Shown here one piece after another: positions 16,204-24,578 of a stretch of 49,294 bases of DNA (its first letter is position 1; each line of letters opens with the position of its first letter). Position numbers and translations under genes: made by a program. This DNA comes from an uncultured Prevotella sp. Lineage in GTDB: Bacteria > Bacteroidota > Bacteroidia > Bacteroidales > Bacteroidaceae. The stretch spans positions 1 to 49,294 of the forward strand of contig CAJOQT010000042.1 in NCBI GenBank assembly GCA_905236875.1. The letters are read 5' to 3'. The notes beneath the pieces are model-generated. The model was given only the letters and a program-made list of their open reading frames with translations, did not search any database and was not told where the DNA came from.

Positions 16204-18048
16204 ATGAAAAAGTTCATTATACCAGCTTTGACAGTTTTGTCAGCCATTTTGTTTGTGTCTTGCAGCGACGTGAAGGACAATGATCCAGAGCCCCCTTCGG
16301 TAGGCTCTTCTTATACGCCTTCAGATGTGGAAAAACTAAGTTTGGGTACCTATAGCATCATGAGTGTTTTAGGTGGTGGAGATCAGAGTGGTATATTGAA
16401 TAATCCTTTCTACTGGTGGTCAATCATGTCTGACGACTGCTATGGAAGTGGTGGCTTGCAGGATTATGTAGCTAAGTCACTGCATCATTTCACAACGTCA
16501 AGTGTTAATCAGTATGAGCAGGATTACATCCTTCTCTATGGTGGTATTATGCGTGCAATCTCCCAGATTGAAGCAATCGGTTATGCCGATTGGACAAACA
16601 ATACCGCTCAGCGCAACCAGTTGTTAGGTGAGGCTTACTTCATGCGTGGTTTCTATACGCTCCTTTTCACCCAGTTGTACGGCGATGTACCTCTTTATAC
16701 CTCTACCCAGATTACTGAAGAGATGCAGCAGCAGGTGAGCGCAGAGGAGGAGATCTACCCACAGATCCTGTCAGACTTCGTTTCTGCCAAGAACCTCATG
16801 AAGGCAGAGCGAGCCAATGGCACAGGTCGTGCTGACAAGTATGCCGCTGAGGCATTCTTGGCACGTGCATGGATGTTCTGGGCAGGCTTTTATAAAGGTG
16901 TTCGTGAACTCGCTGCGGAGGATGGCAGTTCCGAAACAACTACCGTTACGCTTGTTGCACAGGAGGGCTGCCCTGAAGGCTCTAAACTGACTAAGGCAGA
17001 TGTCGTCAATGCGCTGAAGGACATTGTTGACACGGGCGGTTACGCGCTTTGCGAGGACTTCCGTTCGCTCTGGCAGTACTCCAACAGCATGCTTTGGGAT
17101 GAGGCGCACGATGGTAATAATCATGATTATGCGTTCATCGCAGACATGAGCCGTGCGAACTGCTTCGACCAGCCTGGCATGGGTAACGGCAACACTGAGG
17201 AAATCTTCCAGATTCAGTTTCAGAATACCGACTGGGGTAATTACATTAATTATACAAACAAACTGTCATACTATTGGGGCCTTCGTACGGGTGCTTCCAA
17301 TAATGGTATGCGTGACATGACCTATCCATTCAACGGCGGGGTGGGGCAGGGTACTCCTTCTGTCAACATCTGGGACGATTGGAGTGATAATGACCCCCGT
17401 AAGACGGCTTCTTTGATTGATTTCGATCATGAACTCCAATCATATGCCTACGAGAAGGACGATTGTGAGGAGTCTGGCTATGGTGTCAAGAAGTATGCCG
17501 ATGTCAGCCTTGACGCTTGCGCTGCCGACAACGATTCATGGTGGTCTAAGTCCCCGGGTTATTGCTTCAACGGACAGCAACGTGACTACTTCGAGGACTT
17601 CTACCTGATGCGTTATGCTGATGTCCTGCTGATGCTGACTGAGCTTACTGGTGAAGCTCAGTATATGAATCAGGTTCAGCGTCGTGCCGGTGTTCCTGAA
17701 ACTCCTTACACTTTGACAAACGTTCAGAACGAGCGTCGCTGGGAGTTTGCGTTCGAGGGTCTTCGTTTCAACGATATGCGTCGTTGGTCTGGAGCAGAAA
17801 GCCACAGCATGTCCTCATACGCTGCCAGGGCTCTTCAGAAGCAGGCCGGTAAGTTAATTACTGTCCAGGGCAGGAGGAATGATAGGAATATGGCTCACAT
17901 GACGTGTTCTTGGTCAGAGCGTTACGCTGAAACCAAAGGTTTCCTGCCTAAGCCTCAGAGTCAGATTAATCTGATGAATGGTAAGATATTCCAGAACCCA
18001 GGTTGGGATTTGACTGATAAAAAGACACAATATAAAGTCCTGTATTAA
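16204..18048 (+). CDS. RagB/SusD-family nutrient-binding outer-membrane lipoprotein
   Basis: A 614-residue lipoprotein with signal sequence and lipobox LFVSC (C20). The helical TPR-like repeats of the family are visible (QLLGEAYFMRGFYTLLFTQLYGDVPLYT, AEAFLARAWMFW), and the C-terminal RRWEFAFEGLRFNDMRRW motif is diagnostic. SusD proteins sit on a SusC TonB-dependent porin and capture glycans at the cell surface. No susC gene is present on either side. The upstream neighbour is a redox cluster and the downstream neighbour is a convergent amylase, so the glycan could be starch-like, but that is only positional. Confidence 0.92.
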   Translation: MKKFIIPALTVLSAILFVSCSDVKDNDPEPPSVGSSYTPSDVEKLSLGTYSIMSVLGGGDQSGILNNPFYWWSIMSDDCYGSGGLQDYVAKSLHHFTTSSVNQYEQDYILLYGGIMRAISQIEAIGYADWTNNTAQRNQLLGEAYFMRGFYTLLFTQLYGDVPLYTSTQITEEMQQQVSAEEEIYPQILSDFVSAKNLMKAERANGTGRADKYAAEAFLARAWMFWAGFYKGVRELAAEDGSSETTTVTLVAQEGCPEGSKLTKADVVNALKDIVDTGGYALCEDFRSLWQYSNSMLWDEAHDGNNHDYAFIADMSRANCFDQPGMGNGNTEEIFQIQFQNTDWGNYINYTNKLSYYWGLRTGASNNGMRDMTYPFNGGVGQGTPSVNIWDDWSDNDPRKTASLIDFDHELQSYAYEKDDCEESGYGVKKYADVSLDACAADNDSWWSKSPGYCFNGQQRDYFEDFYLMRYADVLLMLTELTGEAQYMNQVQRRAGVPETPYTLTNVQNERRWEFAFEGLRFNDMRRWSGAESHSMSSYAARALQKQAGKLITVQGRRNDRNMAHMTCSWSERYAETKGFLPKPQSQINLMNGKIFQNPGWDLTDKKTQYKVLY

Positions 18049-18103
18049 TTTCTTTGCCGTCGGTAATAATTTTTTTATCATTGTCAGACCTGTTGTCGGT
18101 TCC

Positions 18104-18212
18104 CAAGTAAGTCAGAACTTTAATGGGAGTAAGTTAGAACTTTAATGCAAGCAAGTCAGAACTATTCTTATAGAAACGCGCTGGGTTTGTTCCACTAAAG
18201 TTCTTACTTGCT
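18104..18212. repeat. Intergenic direct and inverted repeats between susD and the amylase gene
   Basis: Three tandem copies of about 22 bases (consensus AAGTAAGTCAGAACTTTAAT) start near 18105, 18128 and 18149. An inverted, shortened copy (CTAAAGTTCTTACTTGC) lies at about 18194-18211. The rest of the 217-base gap has no gene or recognised site, apart from a T-run after the susD stop. Confidence 0.6.
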
Positions 18213-18265
18213 ACCATTAGACCGGCGGGTTGGCTTGCAGGGGTGCTGCAACAGGTGTCCCAAAA

Positions 18266-20854
18266 TTACCTAACGATGATTTTCCGTCCGTTACAGATGT
18301 AGATGCCCTTGGGCAATTGATCATTGTCCATTAACCTTTGGCCATTGGCAATTTTGCGACCTTTGAGGTCGTACCAGACGGTATGGGGTTGGGACCTGGA
18401 CTCGGCAGTGGGAAGGCTAATGGCTGAGGAGGTGTTGGTGACAGTATGGTCGTAGTGCCCTTCGATGTAGTAGCCGTGATTGACGTATTGCAGGTCGGCG
18501 GTCTGGTTCTGACCAGTGGGTACGAAAATGAGACCTGTGGGCAGACTCTGGTATGAGGCTCCATCGTAGGTCCACTTCAGGATGCGTCGCTGTCCGTCGG
18601 CTGTCTTTCCCATGACCTGCATGGCGGGTTTTGTGCTCCAATTGCCGCCAGTGAAGTTCTCCTTCGAGTTCCATACCCAGATGGTCGAACCCTTATACTG
18701 CGTCTTAAGGAACACAGACAGCTCGTTTTCGCTGACAGATGGTGTATAGACTGATAGCTGGTCGAGCGACGTATCGGGTGATGCTCCTGGATCGCCGTTG
18801 TTCTCCGAATCTTCCTCCTCTGTTCCGTCCCATTGTGGCTGTACTGCTTTTGCAGGAGTCGTGGCATAGAGATACAGTCCGTCTTCGCCGACCTTGCCTG
18901 GAGCTGGCGTCTTATCGGTAGAGAGCACATAGACACGCATGTTGCCTTTGCCCGTGCAGGTTGCTGTCAGCGTACCGTTGGTGACGGTCTTCACGTCGCC
19001 TGTCACGCAATCGGTATAGGTGCCGTTCAGGATACCCGTAAACGTAGCGCTGCCATTGATACACACCAGTACGTAGCTGTCGGTCTGGCTGTCAGTATAT
19101 CGGCGCTTGAAAGCGTATGAACCGCTACAGCCTTCTGTGGAATACTGCCCCTTTCGAAGAGCCGGAACAGCAGCGCGTATGAGGTTCAGTCGGCGTATGT
19201 GCTGTGCCAGCGGATGTGAGAGTGTCTGTGCCAGGTTGCCCGTAGCGGCAGTATATTGTCCGAAATCAGTAGTGGTGATGTCACCCTTCAGGTAACCGCC
19301 ATAATAGGCGCGCCCCGTATTCCGTAGTGCGTCGTTGGTCCCACGGTCTATCTCCTTGCCCTTACGGAACTCTATCTCACTGCCGTAGAAGAGACACGGA
19401 ATGCCTCTGAAGGTGAACATCAGGTCGAGGTTCTCTGCCCATGTTGATTGCGGCTGTGCAAAACGCTGGCTCTCTGGTGCACCGTTGGGTGCATAGTCGT
19501 GGGAATCGACATAGACCACGTTCATGGTTGCATCGTTGTAGTACTTGTCGCCTTGACGGATTCCCCAGGCCGATGCAATGTCCTTGAAACAGTGGTGCAT
19601 AGGAAAGTCGATGACGCTCAAGCCCGAGAACATCGAGTGGTCGGGCGTGTGGTAGTCGTTGCCCTGTAGGAAAGCATTGTCAGACGTAGGCTGAAGGCTG
19701 GCGGTACCTTCGTTGTTGTCGTGGTACAGCTCTTCACAGCTCTGCATGTTCTGGTGTTCGAAGTCTGTGCTCTCGTTCGAGGGGATGCGCAGCCCGTCCC
19801 ACGACGCACCGTTGTAGTCCCATGCATACAGTTTCTGTTCCTTCCATGTGTAGAACGGACACGAGAGGGCAGGCTGGTTACGGTACCACCAGTTCGTGTA
19901 GCGTGCGCATACTTCGGCATACATGAAGAACGGTGTTCCGCCCCGCATGTCTTTTGCTGCCTCGGCAGCGGCTTGTAGCTGGGGCAGGAAGTTGTTGTTC
20001 AGTGTGAGGCGTGCAATGTGTCCTCCTGTATCGATGCGGAAGCCGTCGGCTCCCATATTGATGAACCTGGTATAGCAATCCAGAAGGTATTGGCTTACCT
20101 GCGGGTTCTCTGTGTTCAGGTCAACGCAGTCGCCGGCTATCTGTGCCCACCAGCGTGTCTCGTTGTCCCAGTTGAAGTTGCCGAAGTGATGCCAGAAGTT
20201 ATGATAGTCGTTCTGCGTCGTATTGTGATGGTCCTTCATCTGCACCAGTCGGGCATCGTACTGCTCGCCGCCAGACAAGTACATATAGTTGTCGGGTAGC
20301 CGTCCGCCGTCCTTCACGGTGAGTGGTACCATACACTCGTTCATCTGGCTCTGCGGCTTTGTCCAGTCGCGTTCGAACAGCTTGCACAGGTGTTCCTCAC
20401 CGAAGTTGCCCGTGTGGTTCAGCACAATGTCAATGATAATCTTCATGCCTCGCTGGTGAACGGCATCTATGAGCGTCTGCAGTGTCACGTCGTCACTCTC
20501 ATGGCGATGATCTACGCGGCTGAAATCCATAGCGTGATAGCCGTGATAGTCGTAGCCCGATGCGTTCTGTACCACGGGTGTTATCCAAATGGCCGTAAAG
20601 CCCAGAGCCTTGATAAAGTCCAGCTTCTCTATGAGTCCCTTGAAGTCACCGCGCCACGCCGGGTCGCCAGCGTTCTTGTCGCGGTTATCCCAGCACTGGG
20701 TGTTGTTCTGCGGGTCACCGTCGTAGAATCGCGTTGGCAGCAGGAAGTAGATGGTCTCATCGCGGAAATCGGTGCGACTGCCGCGAAATGTCTGTGCCTG
20801 TACAGTCATCAGGTTCATTAATAGTACGAGTAGCAGAACTATGTCTTTTTTCAT
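18266..20854 (-). CDS. Secreted GH13 alpha-amylase with C-terminal starch-binding-like module
   Basis: An 862-residue exported amylase; the signal peptide ends near VQAQ (20). GH13 motifs are all present: DIVLNH (region I), GFRIDTGGH with nucleophile D275 (II), the acid/base candidate E314 in YAEVC (III), and H452-D453 (IV). It should hydrolyse alpha-1,4-glucan. Between the catalytic part and the C-terminus is a beta-rich module with WVWNSKENFTGGNW, resembling a CBM26-type starch-binding domain. The tail VWYDLKGRK, PKGIYICNGRKIIVR is a sorting-type signal, interrupted by in-frame heptamer repeats. It is convergent with the SusD gene and downstream of the HExxH gene. Confidence 0.9.
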   Translation of the reverse strand: MKKDIVLLLVLLMNLMTVQAQTFRGSRTDFRDETIYFLLPTRFYDGDPQNNTQCWDNRDKNAGDPAWRGDFKGLIEKLDFIKALGFTAIWITPVVQNASGYDYHGYHAMDFSRVDHRHESDDVTLQTLIDAVHQRGMKIIIDIVLNHTGNFGEEHLCKLFERDWTKPQSQMNECMVPLTVKDGGRLPDNYMYLSGGEQYDARLVQMKDHHNTTQNDYHNFWHHFGNFNWDNETRWWAQIAGDCVDLNTENPQVSQYLLDCYTRFINMGADGFRIDTGGHIARLTLNNNFLPQLQAAAEAAKDMRGGTPFFMYAEVCARYTNWWYRNQPALSCPFYTWKEQKLYAWDYNGASWDGLRIPSNESTDFEHQNMQSCEELYHDNNEGTASLQPTSDNAFLQGNDYHTPDHSMFSGLSVIDFPMHHCFKDIASAWGIRQGDKYYNDATMNVVYVDSHDYAPNGAPESQRFAQPQSTWAENLDLMFTFRGIPCLFYGSEIEFRKGKEIDRGTNDALRNTGRAYYGGYLKGDITTTDFGQYTAATGNLAQTLSHPLAQHIRRLNLIRAAVPALRKGQYSTEGCSGSYAFKRRYTDSQTDSYVLVCINGSATFTGILNGTYTDCVTGDVKTVTNGTLTATCTGKGNMRVYVLSTDKTPAPGKVGEDGLYLYATTPAKAVQPQWDGTEEEDSENNGDPGASPDTSLDQLSVYTPSVSENELSVFLKTQYKGSTIWVWNSKENFTGGNWSTKPAMQVMGKTADGQRRILKWTYDGASYQSLPTGLIFVPTGQNQTADLQYVNHGYYIEGHYDHTVTNTSSAISLPTAESRSQPHTVWYDLKGRKIANGQRLMDNDQLPKGIYICNGRKIIVR
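18314..18348. repeat. In-frame heptamer repeat in the amylase C-terminal tail
   Basis: Five degenerate units on the plus strand (CAATTGA, TCATTGT, CCATTAA, CCTTTGG, CCATTGG) encode the NGQRLMDNDQL insertion in the amylase sorting tail, between GRKIA and PKGIYIC. Confidence 0.65.
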
Positions 20855-20881
20855 AATATCAGTTTTCTTTGACCTTTGTCT

Positions 20882-21445
20882 TTACTTTCTTCGCGAGTAT
20901 TTGCGTCTTGCCCAGAAACGTTGGGCAAGGGTCATTTTGGCGTATTCGCGCCAGCCGGTGGCAGCACCTTCTTCTTCGGCAAAACGGTCGAGGTATCGGG
21001 GGTTGTACATGTTGGCATAGGCTTCCATCTCAAAGGGATTGAGCAGGTAGCCGGCATTTGGCAGGATGCGGTTGGCGCGTCGTGCCTGAAACCAGAAAAG
21101 CATATATTTCCAATAGAAGCAGAGCCAGGAGTCGTGGGTAGATTGTGCCTGACGCAGGTGGATGGTCTCGTGAAACTTCACGGGATGATACCAGGTGGAG
21201 GTTTGAATTTCTTGCGTCCCTGCGGTAGCAAGCGGCAAAGCCGAGCGGAGGTTTGAGGTTTGAGGTTTAAGGCTGTTGTAACGTTCGGCCTCTTTTTCGC
21301 TGTTGGTGACGATGTGTCCGAAGAAGGTGAGGGCATCGTAGCCTTCGTGTAGCCAGAAAGGAATGCTCACGGCATGCATGTCGAGCACCTGGCTCGGACG
21401 TCGTGCCGTGAGCATCAGTTTAAAGATATGTAAGGCGTGTGCCAT
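20882..21445 (-). CDS. HExxH-motif protein of unknown function (zincin-like)
   Basis: A 187-residue protein with H92-E93-x-x-H96 in FHETIHLRQ and a downstream glutamate in FEMEAYAN (E141), the spacing expected of a gluzincin-type metal site. Hydrophobic aromatic stretches (FYWKYMLFWFQ) suggest membrane association. Related small HETIH proteins are common in Bacteroidales but I know no assigned function. The gene starts 14 bases after the kinase stop and may be the tail of the signalling operon. Residues of about 58-85, just before the motif, are encoded by a repeat insertion and look unlike the rest. Confidence 0.65.
   Translation of the reverse strand: MAHALHIFKLMLTARRPSQVLDMHAVSIPFWLHEGYDALTFFGHIVTNSEKEAERYNSLKPQTSNLRSALPLATAGTQEIQTSTWYHPVKFHETIHLRQAQSTHDSWLCFYWKYMLFWFQARRANRILPNAGYLLNPFEMEAYANMYNPRYLDRFAEEEGAATGWREYAKMTLAQRFWARRKYSRRK
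21197..21270. repeat. In-frame repeat insertion just before the HExxH motif
   Basis: GGAGGTTTGA occurs at 21197-21206 and 21247-21256, the second followed by GGTTTGA and GGTTTAA heptamers. Between them are CTTGC/GCAAG and CGGC-AAA-GCCG inverted repeats. The segment stays in frame and adds roughly 25 residues. Confidence 0.65.
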
Positions 21446-21459
21446 AAGGCAGCAGCAAC

Positions 21460-23265
21460 TTACTTGTTTGCACCGTTAACCACCTTGGCGTACTTCTTGC
21501 CGTTCTTCTCGTACCACTCACCGTTGTACGGGTTGTAGTCGCGGAACGTGCCCTTGAAGTAACTGCCGTCTTCGGCAATGGTGTAGGTTCCCTCGCCAAA
21601 CTGGTCATCGATGAACGAACCGACATACTTGTCACCGTTCTTGAAGACGAGTGTGGCAGCTGAGTCAACACGCAGACCGTTCTGGAACTTTCCTGTATAG
21701 GTGTCCTTCTGGCTATCGGTGTATTTGGCTACGCCTTTTCCGTGGGGCTGGTTCTTGTCGTTGACCTCGCCCGTATATTTGAAGGCTACGGCATTGCCGC
21801 TGCCATAAATAGGCAGGTCGGTAACAGTCTCGACATCTTCACCCTCACTGCCGTTACCAGTGACTGCCGTAATGGGCGTGTCCTTGCCAGTGAAGTACTG
21901 GTAGAGGAAGAATCCGCCAGCACCGCCAATGATCAGGAAAAGGAAGAACACTACAATGATAAGTGGTGCCTTGCTGCTCTTTTTCCTCGGGGGAACATTA
22001 TACGGCTCGAATTTCTTGGATGAAGTAGGCGCTGCCGGTTCCGGCTTCGAAGGGATATCCGGTGTTTTGGGAGGCATGGGTGCCTCCGGCTTCGGACCTC
22101 CAATTGGCGGGGGCGTAGGACCGCTGCTGAAGGTTGTGCGCTCCGACTCTTCGTCAACAGGTGCAGAAGGAGTAGGACCGGACGGGCTACTCATGGCAGC
22201 TGCTACAATGGGTGGGGGAACGTTGCCAGGAGCCGGACGAGAGATGACCACCTCGTCGTCGTCGTCAGCCAAACTCTGATTCATGCCACTGGTTACACCG
22301 CTGAGTACTGTCTCTTCTGACTGTGGGTTAAAGGGCTGGTCAGTATTCACGGGAGGTGCAACGGGAATGGGCGGAGTCTTCAGGATGGTGATAAACTCAC
22401 GCATGGTCTGCGGACGGTCCTTACGACGGGGCTGCATGGCGGCAACGATGGCTTGCCATACCTGTTCGCCGACATGTTCAGGACGAGGACCCAGCCCTTC
22501 CTCATTGACTGTTGAAGCCTCTGGCGGCACTTCGCCAGTAACAAGGTTATAGAGGGTGGCACCCAGGCTGTAGATATCCGTAACAGGAGAGAAGTCCTGC
22601 AGTGACTGCTGGAACTGCTCCAGCGGAGCAAATCCCTTACTCAAGCCTACAGGTGTGGCACTGGTCTCACGACCGTCGGAGGTATAGTTCTTCGAGATGC
22701 CGAAGTCGATAAGCATAGCCTTGTCACCGTTGAGCAGGATATTGCCTGGCTTTACGTCGTAGTGGCACATGTGTTTCTCGCTGTGCATGTAGTCGAGAGC
22801 CTCTGCTATCTGGATGGTATAGCGCATCGCTTCCTCATCGGATAGCGTGCCTTTCTCTCTCAGTTTGCCGCGCAGTGAACCATCCTTGAGGAACTGCATG
22901 ACATAATAGACGGTGTTGTTCTCCTCGAACACATCGGCAACATGTACAATGTTCGGATGGTTGAGGTTAGCGAGGTTATGTGCCTCCTTGATGAACTTCT
23001 GGCGATACTTGTCAACCTGATCGTTGCTGCCTGTGGAAGGAATGGAAACATTGTTGTTGGAGGTGTCACGCTGACAGGTGTCCTTCATGAAGAACTCCTT
23101 GATGGCAACAGGTACCTCAACCTCCATCTCACCCAAATTTCCAGTCACTTTCTCACGTGTTGTAGCCTGATAGGTGATACCGAAGCCACCTTGTCCCAGC
23201 ACTCTGACGATAGTATAGCGCCCGTTTTGTAGGGTTGCGCCATATTGTAGTTCTTGTCTATCCAT
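21460..23265 (-). CDS. Membrane Ser/Thr protein kinase with C-terminal MORN repeats
   Basis: A 601-residue eukaryote-like kinase. The glycine loop LGQGGFG (23-29), VAIK lysine K56, helix-C glutamate E94, catalytic loop H168-Y-D170-VKPGN and DFG (187-189) are all present, so it should be active. HYD in place of HRD makes it a non-RD kinase. A long Pro-rich linker (about 310-430) leads to one membrane helix (about 433-458). The remaining 143 residues contain MORN-type repeats (YTGEVNDKNQPHGKG, YTGKFQNG, YVGSFIDDQFGEG, FKGTF, YNGEW), predicted to face the periplasm. It is the last kinase-cassette gene, downstream of the PP2C and FHA genes. Confidence 0.9.
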   Translation of the reverse strand: MDRQELQYGATLQNGRYTIVRVLGQGGFGITYQATTREKVTGNLGEMEVEVPVAIKEFFMKDTCQRDTSNNNVSIPSTGSNDQVDKYRQKFIKEAHNLANLNHPNIVHVADVFEENNTVYYVMQFLKDGSLRGKLREKGTLSDEEAMRYTIQIAEALDYMHSEKHMCHYDVKPGNILLNGDKAMLIDFGISKNYTSDGRETSATPVGLSKGFAPLEQFQQSLQDFSPVTDIYSLGATLYNLVTGEVPPEASTVNEEGLGPRPEHVGEQVWQAIVAAMQPRRKDRPQTMREFITILKTPPIPVAPPVNTDQPFNPQSEETVLSGVTSGMNQSLADDDDEVVISRPAPGNVPPPIVAAAMSSPSGPTPSAPVDEESERTTFSSGPTPPPIGGPKPEAPMPPKTPDIPSKPEPAAPTSSKKFEPYNVPPRKKSSKAPLIIVVFFLFLIIGGAGGFFLYQYFTGKDTPITAVTGNGSEGEDVETVTDLPIYGSGNAVAFKYTGEVNDKNQPHGKGVAKYTDSQKDTYTGKFQNGLRVDSAATLVFKNGDKYVGSFIDDQFGEGTYTIAEDGSYFKGTFRDYNPYNGEWYEKNGKKYAKVVNGANK

Positions 23266-23292
23266 AATTATTTGGTGTCTTTATAGTCTGTT

Positions 23293-24558
23293 TTACATAT
23301 ACCAAGCACGCTTCTTTTCGCCGTCGGTAATAAGGTAAGTACCGCTATCGGTATATTTCACAACCTTTATGCGGAAGCTCTGCTCCTTAAGTGCTGTCTC
23401 AAGGTTGGTTGGAATCTCCTTGTAATAGACGCCACGGTCGCAGCAGATCACGATACCCTTGTTGGTGACACAGCAGCTGCGGATGGTTCCGAACTTCTCA
23501 AGAGCACGCTTCAGGTTGGCATGGTCGGTCTCGTGGGATGCATAGTAGTGCTTGTCGGTGACGATGGAGAAGTTGCCGTTCTCACAGATAGATACAGAGT
23601 AAATCTCTTCTCCGTCCCTGTTGTACTGCTTCATGAGCTCAGACATCTTCGAAGGCATGTTGCCACGATAGTTGTTCTTGCTCCAGACGACACACCAGTA
23701 GCCAGAGTCTGTAACGGTGAGGTCAACAATGTGGTTTTTGTTCTTATTGCAATCCTTGATAGCATCCTTCATGCCCTGTGGAATGGCACCTGTAAAGACA
23801 TAGCCGTTCTCACCATAGACCGCAACACCACGCTCATTCTCTGTGATGGCACCTGTGCGGCAACCCTTGTCGCCCCATTCCCTGATCTGACTGGTGATGT
23901 CGGAAAGCGCAGTTGCATTGTCAGTATATTCGCGTGTTGTTCCGTAGAACTCGAAGTCGCCGGTTCCGGTCGTCGTTGTCGTCGTACCTCCCTTATAGAC
24001 GGTGAAGTAGGTCGATGCAATCATCTTTCCCTTGTACCAGATTTCCCAACGGTAGGTTCCGCGTGGATAGTAGCCACCATCGTCGTCGCCCCATCCTGGC
24101 AGCACGACGGTACGTCCTGTACCACTGATGAAGTCGGTCTCGTCGGAGGTGGTATAGCCTGCAGGCGAATAGCTGTTGGTAATCATCTCTCCACTGGGAC
24201 GGAATATTTTGGAGTATAGCGTCACTTCGCTGACAGTACGTGTACTATTGTAGGTGAGCTGCGGCTTGGCATACTTCATGTCGTTCTCGTAGAGCGTATT
24301 GCCATAATATGTAATCAGGTCACCTTCATAGGAAACGTTACCAATCTTCATGCTGGTGACAGTCACACCGCTCATGGGGTCGGTGTTGCCCTGATTTCTC
24401 TTTCCGCCGCCGTTGCCTCGATTGCCGCCATTTCCATTAGGATTGACGGGTCTGGGCTTGGGGGGCTTGGAGATTGTACCTTGTGCGTCAACACCCTGTA
24501 CGCCGATGAATGCTGCGATGAGCATCATCAAGGCTAATTTAAATAGATTCGTTTTCAT
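23293..24558 (-). CDS. Secreted beta-repeat protein of the kinase cassette
   Basis: A 421-residue exported protein of unknown function. The signal peptide ends near VDAQG (26), followed by a Pro/Gly/Asn-rich spacer. An Ig-like domain (about 70-200) has LPGWGDDDGGYYPRGTYRWEIWYKG, quoted here in part as GTYRWEIWYKG. The last 200 residues are about five imperfect repeats of roughly 40 residues, each a strand pair with a DSGYWCVVW- or NKGIVICCD-like core joined by a helix (PQGMKDAIKD, PSKMSELMKQ, NLETALKEQ). It lies 20 bases from the phosphatase gene and 27 from the kinase gene. It may be the periplasmic partner of the MORN domain, which is inference. Confidence 0.6.
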   Translation of the reverse strand: MKTNLFKLALMMLIAAFIGVQGVDAQGTISKPPKPRPVNPNGNGGNRGNGGGKRNQGNTDPMSGVTVTSMKIGNVSYEGDLITYYGNTLYENDMKYAKPQLTYNSTRTVSEVTLYSKIFRPSGEMITNSYSPAGYTTSDETDFISGTGRTVVLPGWGDDDGGYYPRGTYRWEIWYKGKMIASTYFTVYKGGTTTTTTGTGDFEFYGTTREYTDNATALSDITSQIREWGDKGCRTGAITENERGVAVYGENGYVFTGAIPQGMKDAIKDCNKNKNHIVDLTVTDSGYWCVVWSKNNYRGNMPSKMSELMKQYNRDGEEIYSVSICENGNFSIVTDKHYYASHETDHANLKRALEKFGTIRSCCVTNKGIVICCDRGVYYKEIPTNLETALKEQSFRIKVVKYTDSGTYLITDGEKKRAWYM

Positions 24559-24578
24559 AATATATAAGTATTAGTTAA

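Noticed and set aside
23521..24219. A 232-residue open frame antisense to the beta-repeat protein
   Set aside because: A Val-rich shadow with no motif, opposite a gene with a clear signal peptide and operon position.
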